A DNA stretch of 8,628 bases from an uncultured Corynebacterium sp. (GTDB taxonomy: Bacteria; Actinomycetota; Actinomycetes; Mycobacteriales; Mycobacteriaceae). The DNA lies in the NCBI GenBank assembly GCA_946222625.1, contig CAMILJ010000084.1, forward strand, positions 1-8,628. Reading direction: 5' to 3'. The notes beneath the pieces were generated by a model that saw only the letters and a program-made list of their open reading frames with translations, was not told the origin of the DNA and did not search any database. Position numbers and translations under genes: made by a program. This document shows positions 1-6,395 of the stretch, one piece after another (position 1 is the first letter of the stretch; every line of letters begins with the position of its first letter).

Positions 1-2
1 TT

Positions 3-587
3 GTACCACTCCACGGCCTGGTACTCCATGAGCTCGTTGGTATCCATCTGGGCTAGCTCGGGGAAGTGCTGACGCACCTGCTTCCATGCCACGCGGGCGG
101 CCGCGAGGGCGTCGGCAGTCGCCTCATGTGCGTTGCTCAACTCCACGCCGTAGTGTGCGGAAACCTCTCCCAAGGTGCGCTTGCCTTTGCGCCACTTGTC
201 TTTGACGCGGTCGATGACGAAAGGATCGAACACTGGGCCATTGACCGTGAAGTCCCCGGTCAGCGCGCGCAAGACGGATAGGTCGTAGGCTGCGTTGTAG
301 ACAATGAGAGTCAGGCCATCGTCCCAGGCCTGATAGATGGCGTCGACCGTTTCCTTGAGTACCTCCTCGTGCGGGCGACCTTCCGCGCGGGCCTTCTCCG
401 TGGTGATGCCGTGAATCTTTGCGGCCTCCTCGGGGATTTCCACGCCGGGATCGGCGAGCATTTCCCGCTTGTCCACTTCGCGCCCGTCGATGCGCACCAG
501 GGCAGAGGTGACGATGCGGGCTTCTTTAGGGTTCACGGAGGTGGTCTCGAGATCGAAGGAGAGCATACGGGTGGCGTCGAAGTTCAT
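3..587 (-). CDS. DnaQ-like DEDDh 3'-5' exonuclease (partial, C-terminus off the left edge)
   Basis: Seen: the minus strand is open from an ATG at 587 to the left edge, giving 195 codons with no stop. The product carries all three exonuclease motifs of the DEDDh family: Exo I FDLETT (Asp12, Glu14), Exo II NAAYDLSVL (Asp102), and Exo III HEATADALAAA (His154, Asp159). The catalytic set is therefore complete. Known: this family removes nucleotides from DNA 3' ends. Members include the proofreading epsilon subunit of DNA polymerase III and several free-standing repair nucleases. Inference: I cannot tell whether this one proofreads for the replicase or acts alone, because the C-terminus is missing. 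A -10 box (TAGAGT) lies seven bases before the ATG, which supports this start and a leaderless mRNA. A second ATG at 566 would still keep the Exo I motif. The gene is divergent from the AAA+ ATPase and faces it across a tandem repeat array. Confidence 0.93.
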   Translation of the reverse strand, partial: MNFDATRMLSFDLETTSVNPKEARIVTSALVRIDGREVDKREMLADPGVEIPEEAAKIHGITTEKARAEGRPHEEVLKETVDAIYQAWDDGLTLIVYNAAYDLSVLRALTGDFTVNGPVFDPFVIDRVKDKWRKGKRTLGEVSAHYGVELSNAHEATADALAAARVAWKQVRQHFPELAQMDTNELMEYQAVEWY

Positions 588-594
588 GGACAAC

Positions 595-600
595 ACTCTA
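595..600 (-). promoter_or_regulatory. -10 box of the exonuclease gene, leaderless
   Basis: Read on the minus strand, TAGAGT is followed by seven bases (GTTGTCC) and then the ATG. This places the expected transcription start at or next to the start codon, and there is no Shine-Dalgarno sequence. I see no convincing -35 hexamer. The same TAGAGT-N7-ATG arrangement precedes the divergent ATPase gene. Confidence 0.55.
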
Positions 601-633
601 GCGCCCCGGCTCAGACATGCACTGAGGAAGTGC

Positions 634-741
634 TGCAGAATGACGGACGAACCATTGCAGAATGACGATCTAACCATTGCAGAATGACGATCTAACCCTT
701 GCAGAATGACGGACGAACCCTTGTAGAATGACCAACTGCAG
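634..741. repeat. 22-bp tandem direct repeat array, four copies plus a decayed fifth
   Basis: Four adjoining 22-bp units lie at 634-655, 656-677, 678-699 and 700-721. Each is TGCAGAATGACG, then five variable bases, then ACC, then A or C, then T. The variable five bases are GACGA in units 1 and 4 and ATCTA in units 2 and 3. The base after ACC is A in units 1 and 2 and C in units 3 and 4. A degenerate fifth copy (722-741) begins TGTAGAATGAC and then diverges. There are no unrelated spacers between units. The 22-bp period is about two helical turns, so repeated sites would face the same side of the DNA. The array fills most of the divergent intergenic region, and its last copy runs into the -35 region of the ATPase promoter. 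An operator array for autoregulation is the simplest reading; no binding protein is known. Confidence 0.9.
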
Positions 742-748
742 GTAGAGT
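721..748 (+). promoter_or_regulatory. Promoter of the AAA+ ATPase gene, overlapping the last repeat
   Basis: The -10 box TAGAGT (743-748) is followed by seven bases and then ATG at 756, which suggests a leaderless transcript. A -35-like TTGTAG (721-726) sits 16 bases upstream of the -10 box and forms the junction of repeat 4 and the decayed repeat 5. The other units carry TTGCAG at the equivalent place. A protein bound to the repeats would therefore block or contact RNA polymerase. This is inferred from sequence only. Confidence 0.5.
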
Positions 749-755
749 GCTATTT

Positions 756-2015
756 ATGGAACGGTATATTAGGCGCGGCATGGAAGGTTTTGCCCGAGAA
801 GCGTTGACCTTCTCACCCGTTGTCCACGTCACGGGCGCGCGGCAGGTTGGCAAGTCGACGTTGACAAGACATCTCGGCCTTGAACGTGCTGTGTATGTCA
901 CGCTGGATGATCCCGCTGCTCTCTCACTAGCGGAAGAAGATCCGACGACCTTTGTGCAGCAAGGTGGTGACGCAACGCTGATTATCGATGAGATTCAGCG
1001 GCTTCCCGAGCTCACACTGCCGTTAAAGGCTGAGGTGGATAGGAACCGCCGGCCAGGTCGATTTATTATTACTGGTTCATCAGATTTTGCTCGGGGCGTG
1101 GGTAGGAAGGATTCTCTGGCAGGAAGAATTATTGATCTCCATTTGCACCCACTGAGCCAACAAGAGATTTGTGAAACGGTCAGTGACGGAGCATTTGTGG
1201 ATAGGCTCGATGATCTTGTCGGGTTGCCTGTGCGTTCTGTTCCTACGGAACAAGTAGATCGAGCTGGCTTGGTGGACAAAGTGCTCAAGGGCGGCTATCC
1301 GGTTGCATTGGATCTGCAAGATCGGATGCGCCGAGCTTGGTACGAGTCTTATGTATCACATGTGACGGTGATTGAAGAAACCCTATCCCGGGAAAGCGCA
1401 CAGCCGGGGAGGCTGCAATCGCTGTTGCGTTTACTTGCAGCGCATCAGGCGGGGGAGTTGGTTCCGGCGAAGCTTGCACGTGAAGCGGAAATCCCGGCAT
1501 CCACTGTTCGCTCCTACCTCGATACTTTGTCAAGGCTGTTCCTTTCCTCACAAGTGAAAGCGTGGAAATCAAATCTGACTTCGAGAGAGATCTCCAAACC
1601 TAAAAGCTGGGTCACTGACTCGGGTTTGGCTTCCTGGTTAGCAGGGCAAACTCGAGACATACTTATGGACCCACTGGCCCAGTCCCACTTCGGGCATCTG
1701 GTGGAAGGGTTTGTGATCCAAGAGCTTTCTGCCCAGCAAGGGTGGGCAGAAAGCGAGCATCAGCTTCTTCACTGGCGTGATAGTGCCGGGATGGAAGCGG
1801 ATGTTGTCATCGAATTCGCGGACAATAGCATCGCTGCGCTTGAGATTAAATCCGGTGCGACAGTCAAGGCAGGACAGGTTAGGCATCTGCGTGCGCTGAG
1901 CGAGAAACTAGGGCCCCGTTTCCGTGGAGGATTTGTCTTGGCTCCGATTTCCTATGTGCAGCCCTTGGGGGACAAGCTATGTGCGTTACCGATGTCATAT
2001 TTGTGGCGTGGATAG
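756..2015 (+). CDS. AAA+ ATPase with C-terminal DUF4143 (PD-(D/E)xK-like) domain
   Basis: Seen (numbering from the ATG at 756): Walker A GARQVGKST at 27-35, Walker B LIIDE at 75-79, sensor-like ITGSSDF near 105-111, a helix-turn-helix-like segment around 235-267 (LVPAKLAREAEIPASTVRSY), and a C-terminal region with Glu317, Asp349 and ExK (Glu363, Lys365 in LEIKSG). The last set matches the order of a PD-(D/E)xK nuclease core. Known: this domain pair defines a widespread bacterial and archaeal ATPase family (AAA_14 plus DUF4143) whose cellular role is not settled. Its patchy distribution suggests accessory, possibly defence- or stability-related functions. The start could also be GTG at 747, but the -10 box TAGAGT at 743-748 overlaps that codon and favours ATG 756. 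The gene is more AT-rich and uses more A/T-ending codons than ligA next door, consistent with transfer. No lesions are visible, so it is probably functional. Confidence 0.95.
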   Translation: MERYIRRGMEGFAREALTFSPVVHVTGARQVGKSTLTRHLGLERAVYVTLDDPAALSLAEEDPTTFVQQGGDATLIIDEIQRLPELTLPLKAEVDRNRRPGRFIITGSSDFARGVGRKDSLAGRIIDLHLHPLSQQEICETVSDGAFVDRLDDLVGLPVRSVPTEQVDRAGLVDKVLKGGYPVALDLQDRMRRAWYESYVSHVTVIEETLSRESAQPGRLQSLLRLLAAHQAGELVPAKLAREAEIPASTVRSYLDTLSRLFLSSQVKAWKSNLTSREISKPKSWVTDSGLASWLAGQTRDILMDPLAQSHFGHLVEGFVIQELSAQQGWAESEHQLLHWRDSAGMEADVVIEFADNSIAALEIKSGATVKAGQVRHLRALSEKLGPRFRGGFVLAPISYVQPLGDKLCALPMSYLWRG

Positions 2016-2054
2016 GACGTTTGGCCAGGTACATGCTATGTCCGGCGGCCCCGC

Positions 2055-2060
2055 TACACT
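2055..2060 (+). promoter_or_regulatory. -10 box of ligA, leaderless
   Basis: TACACT is followed by eight bases and then the GTG start of ligA. No Shine-Dalgarno sequence precedes that GTG, so a leaderless mRNA is likely. No clear -35 hexamer is visible at the expected distance. This gives the ligA-HAD group its own promoter, independent of the upstream ATPase gene. Confidence 0.5.
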
Positions 2061-2068
2061 AGTGACTC

Positions 2069-4093
2069 GTGAGTGATGCAGTAGATATCCAACGCGAATG
2101 GTCCGAGCTTGCCCAGGAAGTGCGCAAGCACCGCGAGCTGTACTACAACGGCGAGCCGTCGATTCCGGATGCGGACTTTGACGCCCTTTTCCAGCGCTTG
2201 TTAGCGCTGGAGGCAGAGCACCCGGAGCTGCAGACCCCGGATTCGCCTACCCAGCAGGTGGGCGCTGCCCCGGAAGGCGCTGTGGATATCGAGCACCTGG
2301 AGCGCCTGTACAGCTTGGACAACGTTTTTAGCGCTGAGGAACTGCAGGATTGGCTGGACCGCACCCCGGCAAAGGCCTATCTGACCGAGCTCAAGATTGA
2401 TGGCCTGTCCATTGACTTGGTCTACCGCGACGGCAAGCTTGCCACGGCCGCCACGCGTGGTGATGGTCGTGTGGGAGAGGACATTACTGCCAATGCGCGC
2501 GTTATCCCGGACATTCCGCACGAGCTCACTGGTACGGATGAGTATCCGGTTCCTTCCCTGGTGGAAGTTCGCGGCGAGGTGTACATGCGCCCGGATGAGT
2601 TTGAAGAGATTAACTCCGCACGGCGCGAAGACGGCAAGTCCACCTTTGCCAACCCCCGCAATGCGGCTGCCGGCGGGCTGCGCATGAAGGACCCGGAGGA
2701 CGTCAAGAAGCGCCGACTGCACATGGTCTGCCACGGCATTGGAGCGCGCGAAGGATTCCAACCAGCTTCGCAGCACGACGCCTACCAGGCGTTGGAAGCA
2801 TGGGGATTCCCGGTCTCTCCCTATACCCAGCGGGTCACCACCGCCAAAGAGGTCCAGGAGCGCGTGACCTACTGGGAGGAGCACCGCCACGATGCCTACT
2901 TTGAGATGGACGGTCTCGTCATCAAGGTCGATGACTTGGCCAGCCAGCGCGCCTTGGGCGCCACTTCGCGCGCGCCGCGCTGGGCTATTGCCTTCAAATA
3001 CCCGCCCGAGGAGGTCACCACCAAGCTGCTCAACATCGAGGTCGGTGTGGGGCGCACAGGGCGTGTGACGCCTTTTGCCATTATGGAGCCGGTCTTCGTT
3101 TCTGGATCGACGGTGTCCATGGCCACCCTGCACAACCAATTCGAGGTTAAGAACAAGAACGTTCTCATCGGGGACACCATCATCATCCGCAAGGCCGGAG
3201 AGATCATCCCTGAGGTCCTCGGCCCCGTGCTGGACAAGCGCGATGGCAGCGAGACTGAATGGGTCTTCCCGGAGAATTGCCCTGCCTGCGGCACGAAGCT
3301 GGCACCGCAGAAGCAAGGCGACCAGGATTGGCGCTGCCCGAACACTCGTAGCTGCCCGGCCCAGCTGGCTGCGCGTCTGGAGTATTTGGCCTCCCGCAAG
3401 GCGCTCGATATTGGCGAGCTGGGGGAGAAGGCTGCCGCGGATCTGATTTCCTCCGGAGTGCTCGAGGATGAGGCGGAACTCTTTGATCTCGATGAAGAAG
3501 CACTCCTCAAGTCCTCGGTTTATACCACCCAGAAGGGTGCGCTCAACGCCTCGGGCAAGAAGCTGCTGGAGAACCTCAAGACGGCCCGCCAGGCTGAGTT
3601 CTGGCGGGTGCTTGTAGCGCTGTCCATTCGCCACGTTGGTCCCATTGCCGCGCGTGCGCTAGCCACGCGGTTTGGCTCCATGGAGGCGCTGCGCGCGGCA
3701 TCGCTGGAAGACCTGGCGGACACCGATGGCGTGGGCAGTATCATCGCGGAATCCTTCAAGCAGTGGTTCGAGGTGGACTGGCACGACAACATCGTGCAGA
3801 AGTGGACTGCTGCTGGGGTGACCATGGAAGAAGAAACCAGCGATAAGCCGGCGCAAACGCTAGAGGGTCTCACGGTTGTGGTGACCGGAACCCTAGAGAA
3901 CTACAGCCGCGATTCCGCCAAAGAAGCCATCATCTCCCGTGGTGGCAAGGCCTCCGGGTCGGTGTCGAAGAAGACCAACTACGTCGTCGTGGGAGAAAAC
4001 GCCGGTTCAAAGGAACAGAAGGCCCGGGATCTGGGGCTGACCATCCTGGATGAGGAGGGCTTTAACCGCCTTCTCGAGACGGGCGAGGCATGA
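2069..4093 (+). CDS. ligA: NAD(+)-dependent DNA ligase LigA
   Basis: LigA seals single-strand nicks in duplex DNA, joining Okazaki fragments and finishing repair, with NAD+ as the adenylate donor. The 674-residue product has the usual full length and domain order. The N-terminal Ia region (about 1-70) carries the NMN-binding YYNGEPSIPDADFDAL stretch. The adenylation motif is KIDG with catalytic Lys109. Later nucleotidyltransferase motifs include EVRGE (166-170), MDGLVIK (280-286) and AFKYPPEE (308-315). The OB fold follows, then a zinc finger with Cys404, Cys407, Cys423 and Cys429, then helix-hairpin-helix segments (about 440-570, including GVGSIIAESF), and a C-terminal BRCT domain (about 597-674). 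The start is GTG; the -10 box eight bases upstream supports it. Its TGA overlaps the ATG of the first HAD gene (ATGA), so the two are probably co-transcribed and translationally coupled. Essential in most bacteria. Confidence 0.99.
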   Translation: MSDAVDIQREWSELAQEVRKHRELYYNGEPSIPDADFDALFQRLLALEAEHPELQTPDSPTQQVGAAPEGAVDIEHLERLYSLDNVFSAEELQDWLDRTPAKAYLTELKIDGLSIDLVYRDGKLATAATRGDGRVGEDITANARVIPDIPHELTGTDEYPVPSLVEVRGEVYMRPDEFEEINSARREDGKSTFANPRNAAAGGLRMKDPEDVKKRRLHMVCHGIGAREGFQPASQHDAYQALEAWGFPVSPYTQRVTTAKEVQERVTYWEEHRHDAYFEMDGLVIKVDDLASQRALGATSRAPRWAIAFKYPPEEVTTKLLNIEVGVGRTGRVTPFAIMEPVFVSGSTVSMATLHNQFEVKNKNVLIGDTIIIRKAGEIIPEVLGPVLDKRDGSETEWVFPENCPACGTKLAPQKQGDQDWRCPNTRSCPAQLAARLEYLASRKALDIGELGEKAAADLISSGVLEDEAELFDLDEEALLKSSVYTTQKGALNASGKKLLENLKTARQAEFWRVLVALSIRHVGPIAARALATRFGSMEALRAASLEDLADTDGVGSIIAESFKQWFEVDWHDNIVQKWTAAGVTMEEETSDKPAQTLEGLTVVVTGTLENYSRDSAKEAIISRGGKASGSVSKKTNYVVVGENAGSKEQKARDLGLTILDEEGFNRLLETGEA

Positions 4094-4860
4094 AGCTAGC
4101 CGCTTTCGACCTGGACGGCACTATCTTTTTTGATGGGCATATGCCCGACGAGGTGCCGGAGGCGATCGCCCAGTGGCGTGCTGCGGGCAACCTCGCCGTC
4201 GTGGCTACGGGTAAGTCTCCATATTCGGCGCGGCGTGCACTAGAGCCTTTTGGCGTCGACTTCGACTACTACCTGCTCTGCAATGGCACGGTCATCACGG
4301 ATGGAGCTTATGGCTTGCTCTATGAAAGCCACGTGCCGCCCGAGGTGGTCCGTGCCGTGTATGAGCGAGTGCGTGATATCCCGAAACTCGATATGTATTG
4401 CACTCGCCTGGAGGGCCCGGATGGCCACCTCGTGCGTAACGTCGCGGGCGTGCACAACCCCATCATCAGCGAGCCCGTGCCCGTCGCACCTTCACGCATT
4501 GAGGAAGAAGTCTTTCCCTTGGTGGCCGCGTGGACCCCGGGCAACCCAGATCTGCAAAGGCAGATCGCGCAGTGGGTCACGGACCGCTTTCCTGTCGGTA
4601 CCGCGATGAACCGCAACTTCTTCGACATCATGCCTCCCGGTCACGACAAGGGCTTTGCCTTGACCTGGTTGCTTCGTCACCTGGACGTTGAGCGCACCGA
4701 CATTGAGCTCATCACCCTCGGGGACGGACACAACGACCTGCCCATGCATGCGCTTGCCGACGTCTCCCTTACCTTCCCCTGGGCGCAACCCGAAATACAG
4801 AAAGCGTGCACCGCGGTGATGGACTCGGCCGTGAAAGGTCTAATACACTACGGTCCATGA
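4090..4860 (+). CDS. HAD-IIB (Cof-type) hydrolase, first tandem copy
   Basis: A 256-residue haloacid dehalogenase-superfamily phosphatase. Motif I is DLDGT (7-11, nucleophile Asp7 and acid/base Asp9). Motif II is ATGKS (39-43). The motif III lysine is probably Lys187 in GHDKG, and motif IV is GDGHNDLPMH (211-220), which provides the Mg-binding acids. The stretch between motifs II and III is long enough for a C2B-type cap, as in Cof/SupH phosphatases. Known: such enzymes remove phosphate from sugar phosphates or cofactor-type metabolites, and the substrate cannot be read from sequence. Motif II has Lys where Cof-type enzymes usually have Arg (TGR); the neighbouring copy shares this. The ATG overlaps the ligA stop, with only a weak GA-rich ribosome site upstream. 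The 3' end overlaps the start of the second copy and contains that copy's likely -10 box. Confidence 0.93.
   Translation: MKLAAFDLDGTIFFDGHMPDEVPEAIAQWRAAGNLAVVATGKSPYSARRALEPFGVDFDYYLLCNGTVITDGAYGLLYESHVPPEVVRAVYERVRDIPKLDMYCTRLEGPDGHLVRNVAGVHNPIISEPVPVAPSRIEEEVFPLVAAWTPGNPDLQRQIAQWVTDRFPVGTAMNRNFFDIMPPGHDKGFALTWLLRHLDVERTDIELITLGDGHNDLPMHALADVSLTFPWAQPEIQKACTAVMDSAVKGLIHYGP
4844..4849 (+). promoter_or_regulatory. Possible internal leaderless promoter for the second HAD gene
   Basis: TACACT lies seven bases before the ATG at 4857, inside the last codons of the first HAD gene. It is the same hexamer and nearly the same spacing as at ligA. It may give the second copy its own leaderless transcript in addition to read-through from ligA. 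A chance match inside coding sequence is possible. Confidence 0.35.
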
Positions 4861-5615
4861 AGATTGCGGCGTTAGACATGGATGGCACCGTTTACGTCAA
4901 CGAAGACATAACAGAGGCCACACAAAAAGCCATCGCAGCGTGGCGCGCCGCTGGCAACCTCGCGGTTTCCGCGACGGGCAAGTCGATTGCCAACGCACGC
5001 AACACCCTCGAGCCCTTCGGCGTGGAGCTTGACTACCATGTGTTGTACAACGGCACCGTCATCACCGATGGTGACTACTCCATCATCCACGAGGAGCACC
5101 TGCCGAGTGAGGTTGTGCAGGCCATTGTCGAGCGTTTCACCGGTCTGCCGTTGAATATCTACGTCACGGGCCTAACTGGGGCAGATCAAGTGGTGTGGGA
5201 CGGCCTCGCAGGACGCGAATCTTCCATGGTGGCGAATGCGGAAGCGGTGGATCCGGGAGACGTCGCCAAGCGCAGCACTGTGCTGTTGTCGCTGTGGATT
5301 CCTGGCGACGCCGAGCTGCGCCGCGAGGTGGATGAGTGGGTGCGCGAGAATTGTGCCGTTGAGTCATCGTTTAACTGCGATTTCTACGACATCATGCCGC
5401 CCGGCCATAACAAGGGCGAAGGGTTGACGCGGCTGCTTAGCCACCTCGGCCACGAAAGCGCCGAGCTCTACACCTTCGGCGATAGCTTCAACGACCTGTC
5501 TATGCACTCCATCGCCACCGAGTCCTTCACGTTCCCGGGAACGCAGATCACCGACGAGGCGGACCACGTGGTCCCCGATGTCGCAGCAGGGCTTAACTCG
5601 CTGCTTGCTCGCTAG
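4857..5615 (+). CDS. HAD-IIB (Cof-type) hydrolase, second tandem copy
   Basis: A 252-residue paralogue of the preceding gene. It has motif I DMDGT (7-11), motif II ATGKS (39-43), Lys186 in GHNKG, and motif IV GDSFNDLSMH (208-217). Both copies share AWRAAGNLAV-type (copy 1 reads QWRAAGNLAV) and LEPFGV stretches, NGTVITDG, and FYDIMPPGH or FFDIMPPGH. They differ most in the cap (about 75-170), the part that sets substrate choice in this family. This points to an old tandem duplication followed by specialisation. An ATG at 4806 would add 17 residues, but the start at 4857 is preferred: the protein then begins directly with MKIAALDMDGT, aligns end to end with its paralogue, and has an ATGA overlap plus a -10 box seven bases upstream. 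Its stop shares a CTAG with the convergent ACT gene. The substrate is unknown. Confidence 0.92.
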   Translation: MKIAALDMDGTVYVNEDITEATQKAIAAWRAAGNLAVSATGKSIANARNTLEPFGVELDYHVLYNGTVITDGDYSIIHEEHLPSEVVQAIVERFTGLPLNIYVTGLTGADQVVWDGLAGRESSMVANAEAVDPGDVAKRSTVLLSLWIPGDAELRREVDEWVRENCAVESSFNCDFYDIMPPGHNKGEGLTRLLSHLGHESAELYTFGDSFNDLSMHSIATESFTFPGTQITDEADHVVPDVAAGLNSLLAR

Positions 5616-6271
5616 GTAAGGAACGCGCCCAAGATGGCGCCCAAGTCACCCAAGTGCTCAACCTCGGAGGCGAGGTAATCGGGACCGCCAACGCGGCCCA
5701 TCACCACGACGTAGTTCGTGCCTACCAGGGGAGCGGCGGCTAGCGCGGATTCGATGAGCGTCCAGGATTCCGGAATCCACGTATCCTTCTCAGGATTGAG
5801 CACGCGAGCCGTTGTGATGTTGAGGTCGGTGGGGATCGAGCCGTCGTCGGCAGGCGCGGCGTCTGAAGCAGCGATGCGGCTGATGTTCTCGTCGTTAGCA
5901 ATAACAACGGCCCAATTGGACGTCAGCGCCTTGGGGATGGCAGCGCAGACTTCACTCATTGCGGCTGTCACGTTGCGTTGTGCGGCAACCTTGGCCAGCA
6001 CGTGGATTTGCCCGCGGCGGTCGACGCGACCACTAAAGGGGCGAATGGAGTCGACCTCTACGCCTCCCACGGTCTGTGCTGCCGTGATGATCTCATCCGC
6101 CATGGTGGACTGGGGGAGATCCAGGACGATGTCATCCATGACCGTTCCATCGGGAAAATTCTCCACAATGTCGACGGAGCGGATGTTGGCCTCGATGTTG
6201 CCCATCGCGTTGGCAAGGAGGCCAAGGCTGCCGGGGGTGTCAGGGAGAAGGACACGGACGAGGTACGACAT
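5612..6271 (-). CDS. ACT-domain protein of unknown function
   Basis: A 219-residue protein. The N-terminal 75 residues form an ACT domain: MSYLVRVLLPDTPGSLGLLANAM is the first strand and helix, with the DTPGSL turn where ligands bind in other ACT proteins, followed by the second half around VMDDIVLDLP. The remaining 140 residues are not a second ACT repeat that I can recognise, and no catalytic motif is visible. Known: ACT domains usually bind amino acids and regulate enzymes or transcription; I recall a gene of this kind between ligA and gatC in Corynebacterium. Inference: it may sense an amino acid, and its divergence from gatC makes glutamine or a related ligand an attractive but untested idea. 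AGAAAG lies about six bases before the ATG as a modest ribosome site. The TAG stop is inside the CTAG shared with the HAD gene. There is no signal peptide or membrane segment, so it is cytoplasmic. Confidence 0.92.
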   Translation of the reverse strand: MSYLVRVLLPDTPGSLGLLANAMGNIEANIRSVDIVENFPDGTVMDDIVLDLPQSTMADEIITAAQTVGGVEVDSIRPFSGRVDRRGQIHVLAKVAAQRNVTAAMSEVCAAIPKALTSNWAVVIANDENISRIAASDAAPADDGSIPTDLNITTARVLNPEKDTWIPESWTLIESALAAAPLVGTNYVVVMGRVGGPDYLASEVEHLGDLGAILGAFLT

Positions 6272-6352
6272 ATCGTTCTTTCTAGGGAAGGTGAATAAGT
6301 AGGGAGGGGATATTTGGCTTTCTAACTCGATCGATGTTACCCAACCTGTCGA

Positions 6353-6369
6353 ATACTATTCAATAGTAT
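6353..6369. promoter_or_regulatory. Perfect 17-bp palindrome in the ACT/gatC divergent region
   Basis: ATACTATT, one C, then AATAGTAT: eight-base perfect inverted arms in the region between the ACT gene and gatC. Each arm ends in TAGTAT when read outward, which fits a TANNNT -10 box on each strand (6364-6369 plus, 6353-6358 minus). No good -35 hexamer is seen on either side. It could be a pair of overlapping divergent promoters, an operator for a dimeric regulator, or both. It lies 82 bases before the ACT start and 103 before gatC. Confidence 0.6.
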
Positions 6370-6380
6370 GAGCTTCGCTT

Positions 6381-6390
6381 AGGGGAGGAG
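6381..6390 (+). promoter_or_regulatory. Strong Shine-Dalgarno-like sequence ahead of a short ORF
   Basis: AGGGGAGGAG is the best match to the 16S anti-Shine-Dalgarno sequence seen in the gatC leader. It is about 80 bases too far upstream to serve gatC. It is five bases before GTG 6396, the first codon of a 12-codon ORF. Confidence 0.4.
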
Positions 6391-6395
6391 TGGTG

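Noticed and set aside
369..687. Plus-strand open frames across the exonuclease gene into the repeats, ending in NDGRTIAE- and NDDLTIAE-like tails
   Set aside because: They are antisense to the exonuclease with its complete catalytic set, and the tails are just translated repeat units. A 22-bp period does not keep frame, so the repeats are not coding.
634..741. CRISPR array
   Set aside because: The units are contiguous with no unique spacers of 25-40 bases, and there are no cas genes in the window.
2017..2050. Possible terminator between the ATPase gene and ligA (ACAT-GCT-ATGT and flanking GGCC pair)
   Set aside because: The stem is only four pairs with a three-base loop, there is no T tract, and the outer GGCC pairing is too weakly supported.
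2201..3634. 477-codon open frame on the minus strand opposite ligA
   Set aside because: It lies wholly inside ligA, which has every expected domain and motif. The translation shows no recognisable domain and is biased as expected from the complement of high-GC codons.
4806..4856. Upstream start adding 17 residues to the second HAD protein
   Set aside because: The extension overlaps the first HAD gene in another frame, has no counterpart in the paralogue, and places residues before the normal N-terminal DxDGT strand. ATG 4857 has better context.
5718..6302. 194-codon plus-strand open frame opposite the ACT gene
   Set aside because: It is a mirror of the ACT-domain coding sequence, has a Ser/Arg/Met-rich translation and shows no family motif.
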